64,000 bases of DNA, taken from NCBI RefSeq assembly GCF_037095755.1, contig NZ_JBAWKJ010000002.1, positions 310,001 through 374,000 on the forward strand, in the 5' to 3' direction. Position numbers and translations under genes: made by a program. The notes below the pieces were generated by a model. That model had not been told where the DNA came from, did not search any database, and was given only the letters and a program-made list of their open reading frames with translations. The first letter of the stretch is position 1. Each line of letters starts with the position of its first letter. This document shows, piece by piece, positions 61,109 through 64,000 of the stretch. This DNA comes from Sphingopyxis sp. CCNWLW2. GTDB lineage: Bacteria; Pseudomonadota; Alphaproteobacteria; Sphingomonadales; Sphingomonadaceae.

Positions 61109-62302
61109 ATGGACATGGAATTCAGCCCCGAGGATCTGGCCTTCCAACAGGAAGTTCGCCAGTTCATCGCCGAAAATTACCCCGCCGACCTGCGCGACAA
61201 GCAGGATGAAGGCGAAGAAATGTCCAAGGAGGATTTCCTCGCCTGGCACAAGATCCTGTACAAAAAGGGCTGGATCGCGCCCGCATGGCCGGTCGAATAT
61301 GGCGGCACCGGCTGGACCCCGACGCAGCGTTTCATCTGGTCGGAGGAAACCGCGCGCGCCGATTGCATTCGCCTGATGCCCTTCGGCCTCGCGATGGTCG
61401 GCCCGGTGATCTACACCTTCGGCACCCCCGAACAGAAGGCTCATTTCCTGCCGCGCATCCTGTCGGGCGAGGATTGGTGGTGCCAAGGTTATTCGGAACC
61501 CGGCTCGGGCTCCGACCTTGCCTCGCTCCGTACCACGGCCGTCGCCGATGGCGATGATTATCTCGTCAACGGGCAGAAGACGTGGACGACGCTGGCGCAG
61601 CACGCCGACTGGGGCTTCTTCCTTGTCCGCACCGACAAGGAAGCGAAACAGCAGGAAGGCATCAGCTTCCTCCTGATTGACATGAAATCGCCCGGCATCA
61701 CCGTGCGCCCGATCATCACATTGGGCGGCGAGCATGAAGTCAACGAAGTGTGGCTCGAAGACGTCCGCGTGCCGCAATCACAGCGCGTTTACGATGAGAA
61801 TAAGGGCTGGACCTGCGCCAAGTTCCTGCTCGCGCACGAACGCACCGGCATCGCCGGCGTCGCCGCTTCGAAGCGTGGGATCGAGAAGGTGAAGGCGATC
61901 GCCCGCACCGAACTCGACGGGGACAAGCCGCTGCTCGCCAACGCCTTCTTCAAGCGCAAGGTCGCCGAGCTGGAAGTCGATCTGGCCGCGCTCGAATTCA
62001 CCGAACTGCGCAGCCTTGCCGGCCCGAATGCCAATCGCGGCCCGGGGCCGGAATCGAGCCTGCTCAAGATTAAGGGGTCGGAGATCCAGCAGCGGCTGAC
62101 CGAGCTGACGCTCGAAGCGGTCGGCCATTATGGCGCGCCCTATTTCCGCGGTTTCGGCGAAGGCGACAACGAGCATCCGATCGGGCCTGATTACGCGCAC
62201 CGCGCCGCGCCGACCTATTTCAACATGCGCAAGACGACGATCTATGGCGGGTCGAACGAGATTCAGCGCAACATCATCGCGAAGATGGTTTTGGGTCTCT
62301 GA
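61109..62302 (+). CDS. Acyl-CoA dehydrogenase, first of a pair
   Basis: A 397-aa flavoprotein. The N-terminus MDMEFSPEDLAFQQEVRQFI, the central CQGYSEPGSGSDLASLRT and VNGQKTWTTLAQHADW, and the C-terminus TTIYGGSNEIQRNIIAKMV are FadE features. The position of the classical catalytic Glu (YEGT in the enzyme at 5685) is YGGS here, so the base, if present, is elsewhere. GGGAG lies seven bases upstream of ATG 61109. It pairs with the enzyme at 62406, separated by about 100 bases with two palindromes. Probably acts on bulky or branched acyl-CoAs. Confidence 0.9.
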   Translation: MDMEFSPEDLAFQQEVRQFIAENYPADLRDKQDEGEEMSKEDFLAWHKILYKKGWIAPAWPVEYGGTGWTPTQRFIWSEETARADCIRLMPFGLAMVGPVIYTFGTPEQKAHFLPRILSGEDWWCQGYSEPGSGSDLASLRTTAVADGDDYLVNGQKTWTTLAQHADWGFFLVRTDKEAKQQEGISFLLIDMKSPGITVRPIITLGGEHEVNEVWLEDVRVPQSQRVYDENKGWTCAKFLLAHERTGIAGVAASKRGIEKVKAIARTELDGDKPLLANAFFKRKVAELEVDLAALEFTELRSLAGPNANRGPGPESSLLKIKGSEIQQRLTELTLEAVGHYGAPYFRGFGEGDNEHPIGPDYAHRAAPTYFNMRKTTIYGGSNEIQRNIIAKMVLGL

Positions 62303-62311
62303 CCCGAAACC

Positions 62312-62386
62312 ACCCCGGACCTGATCCGGGGTCCCTGGCGGCCTTTGGGGCCGTATGCGGCAAATGGGCCCCGGCTTTCGCCGGGG
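62312..62386. repeat. Pair of intergenic palindromes (types A and B)
   Basis: ACCCCGGA/TCCGGGGT (62312-62332, 5-nt loop CCTGA) and CCCCGGC/GCCGGGG (62369-62386, 4-nt loop TTTC). They combine the types found between accD and folC and between pyrF and trpF, and lie between the two acyl-CoA dehydrogenase genes. Confidence 0.75.
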
Positions 62387-62405
62387 AACAACGAAAGAGA
62401 CAATA

Positions 62406-63545
62406 ATGGATTTCACCTACACCGAAACGCAGGACATGATCCGCGACACGCTCGCCCGCTTCCTTGGCGATACCTATGATTTCGAAACGCGCCAGAAGTT
62501 CATCAATAGCGACACTGGCCGCGACCCTGCGATCTGGACCGCGCTCGCGCAGGAGCTCGGCATGCTTGGCGCGCCTTTTGCCGAAGAGCATGGCGGCCTC
62601 GGCGGCGGCGCACTCGAAAACGCGATCGTGATGGAGGAGCTCGGCAAGGTCATTGGGATCGAACCCTACCTGCCGACCGTCGTCATCGCGGGCGGCGCGC
62701 TCAAGGCTGTCGGCGGCGCGCAGGCCGATGCGATGATCCCCGAGATCATCGCGGGCAATGCGATCGTCGCCTTCGCCTATGCAGAGCCGCAGGGCCGCTA
62801 CGACCTTGCGAACCTGCGCACCACCGCGAAGAAGGATGGCGCAGGCTATGTACTGAGCGGACATAAATCGGTCGTCTATGCTGCGCCCTGGGCGACGCAT
62901 CTGCTCGTCACCGCGCGCACCGGCGGCAATGCGCGCGACCGCGACGGCGTGTCGCTGTTCCTGATCGACGCCAATCTTCCGGGCATCGTCCGCCGCGACT
63001 ACCCGACCGTCGATGGCAGCCGCGCGTCGGAAATCTATTTCGAGAATGTCGCGATCCCGGGCGATGCGTTGCTCGGCGGCGAAGGCACCGGCCTGCCGCT
63101 GGTCGAACAGATCGTCGACGAAGCGACGGTTGCGGTCTGCGCCGAAGCGACCGGCGTGATGCAGAAACTGCACGAAGGTACGCTCGAATATACCCAGCAG
63201 CGCAAGCAGTTCGGCGTTCCAATCGCGAAGTTCCAGGTGCTCCAGCACCGCATGGTCGACATGTTCATGGAAGTCGAACAGGCACGCTCGATGACGATCA
63301 TGGGCACGTTGAAGCTGAACCTGCCTGCGAACGAGCGCATGGCCGCAGTCTCGGCGGTGAAGGCAAAGGTAGCGCGTGGCGCCAATTTCGTGGGCCAGAA
63401 CGCGATCCAGACGCATGGCGGTATCGGCATCACGCAGGAACTCGCCATAGGCCATTATTTCAAGCGCGCGACGATGATCGAAGGCCAGTTCGGCAGCGCC
63501 GACCATCATATGGACCGCTACGAGCGGATCACGCTGGCAGGCTGA
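62406..63545 (+). CDS. Acyl-CoA dehydrogenase, second of a pair
   Basis: A 379-aa protein with the ACAD fold but a weaker match. MDFTYTETQDMIRDTLARFLGDTYDFETR, LGMLGAPFAEEHGGLGGGAL and GIGITQELAIGHYFKRATMIEGQFG are typical of the small subunit type in heterotetrameric FadE complexes such as Mycobacterium ChsE1-ChsE2, in which the two subunits share one FAD site. The usual SEPxSGSD FAD loop is replaced by AYAEPQGRYDLANLRT. With the preceding enzyme it likely forms an alpha2-beta2 complex. The ATG follows CGAAAGAGACAATA. Confidence 0.88.
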   Translation: MDFTYTETQDMIRDTLARFLGDTYDFETRQKFINSDTGRDPAIWTALAQELGMLGAPFAEEHGGLGGGALENAIVMEELGKVIGIEPYLPTVVIAGGALKAVGGAQADAMIPEIIAGNAIVAFAYAEPQGRYDLANLRTTAKKDGAGYVLSGHKSVVYAAPWATHLLVTARTGGNARDRDGVSLFLIDANLPGIVRRDYPTVDGSRASEIYFENVAIPGDALLGGEGTGLPLVEQIVDEATVAVCAEATGVMQKLHEGTLEYTQQRKQFGVPIAKFQVLQHRMVDMFMEVEQARSMTIMGTLKLNLPANERMAAVSAVKAKVARGANFVGQNAIQTHGGIGITQELAIGHYFKRATMIEGQFGSADHHMDRYERITLAG

Positions 63546-63549
63546 TTTC

Positions 63550-63570
63550 GCGAGCGCCGTCGGCGCTCGC
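63550..63570. terminator. Hairpin between convergent genes
   Basis: GCGAGCGCC/GGCGCTCGC, a perfect 9-bp stem with a 3-nt loop, fills the gap between the acyl-CoA dehydrogenase stop and the TonB receptor stop. No U-run; bidirectional terminator inferred from position. Confidence 0.55.
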
Positions 63571-63571
63571 C

Positions 63572-64000
63572 TCAATAGGCGACGTCGACGGCGATCCGGA
63601 GCGTGCGCGGGCGTAGTGGCGTGAGGAATCCCTCATTGCCTTCGAGGAACGGCGTTCCGAGCGAGAAGCGGTTGCCGCGTGAATCGAACAGATTGGTGAG
63701 TGTCAGCGACAGGCCGCGGCGTGCATTGCCGACGCGCATCGCAACCCCCGTGTCGATATAGTCGCCCTGGCTTTCGCCAAGCACCGGTCCGATCCCGAGC
63801 CGCGACGGGCCGATATAATTGGCCCAGCCGTTCACGCGGAAATCCTCGTCGCCGATCATGGTCGCGTAGTTGACCGATCCGCGCACCGCATGGCTCGCGA
63901 CATTCGGAATGCGTCCGAGGCGGCCCGGCGCGGCATCGTACACCGGCAGGATCTGCGGCGCGAGATCGTCGACGCGGCTATGGTTGTAAACCGCGCCAAG
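63572..64000 (-). CDS. TonB-dependent receptor, C-terminal part (5' end outside window)
   Basis: About 142 residues of the C-terminal beta-barrel are visible, open to the right edge. Strands such as FRVNGWANYIGPSRLGIG and GLSLTLTNLFDSRGNRFSLGTPF, and the terminal PRTLRIAVDVAY with a final aromatic residue, are typical of TonB-dependent outer-membrane receptors, which are numerous in sphingomonads. Plug domain, TonB box and substrate cannot be seen. Confidence 0.85.
   Translation of the reverse strand, partial: LGAVYNHSRVDDLAPQILPVYDAAPGRLGRIPNVASHAVRGSVNYATMIGDEDFRVNGWANYIGPSRLGIGPVLGESQGDYIDTGVAMRVGNARRGLSLTLTNLFDSRGNRFSLGTPFLEGNEGFLTPLRPRTLRIAVDVAY

Overview
This 64 kb window looks like core chromosome of an alphaproteobacterium of the Sphingomonadales. 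Sphingopyxis or a close relative is my best guess from gene content; I did not run a search. The DNA is GC-rich. Clues to the group are a gcrA cell-cycle regulator, the split F0 operon with both b' and b subunits (atpI-atpB-atpE-atpF'-atpF), a SapC-family protein, a TonB-dependent receptor, and the trpF-trpB-trpA-accD-folC order. I see no rRNA, insertion sequence, prophage, integron or CRISPR array, and no gene-free stretch over 300 bases.

Layout. 1-16.6 kb: truncated sapC (left edge), FAD-linked 2-hydroxyacid dehydrogenase, Cys-containing exported protein, RhlE-type helicase, MDR oxidoreductase, tRNA-Ala(CGC), acyl-CoA dehydrogenase, DUF4349 lipoprotein, uvrD, a DUF2520 protein, a ParD-like/methionine aminopeptidase pair with its own promoter-operator, RlpA, two transporters, rsmD and rluB. 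16.7-26.6 kb: response regulator, AmpG-like permease, then a minus-strand biosynthetic series purB, lapA-like, pyrF, trpF, trpB, a 64-aa membrane protein, trpA, accD, folC. Many of these genes are joined by 4-nt stop/start overlaps. 26.8-35.7 kb: paralogous pair of exported acidic proteins (one with EF-hands), Gre/Rnk-like factor, radC, a ydbH-ynbE-ydbL envelope lipid-transport operon, and the ATP synthase F0 operon with a visible promoter, leader hairpin and terminator.

35.7-48 kb: GST, SDR, then plus-strand uvrC, hotdog thioesterase, recO, leuB, metZ, apaG, lysR; facing it, a minus-strand group parE, GFA protein, serine hydrolase; then an outer-membrane barrel protein. 48.6-64 kb: hotdog protein overlapping gcrA, ABC-2 permease, hspQ, Yip1-family protein, tRNA-Ser(CGA), a 1080-aa exported beta-propeller/amidohydrolase, class III CoA-transferase, yghU, tadE-tadG, a PAS protein with an N-terminal Phd/YefM-like antitoxin domain, two adjacent acyl-CoA dehydrogenases, and a truncated TonB receptor at the right edge.

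Most of the content is housekeeping. The least conventional elements are the ParD-like/Map pair with an operator over its promoter, the Phd/YefM-PAS fusion, the small membrane gene between trpB and trpA, the paired palindromes at three loci, and the hairpin in the atp leader. Starts were chosen from ribosome-binding sites, overlaps and family length; several are TTG or GTG.
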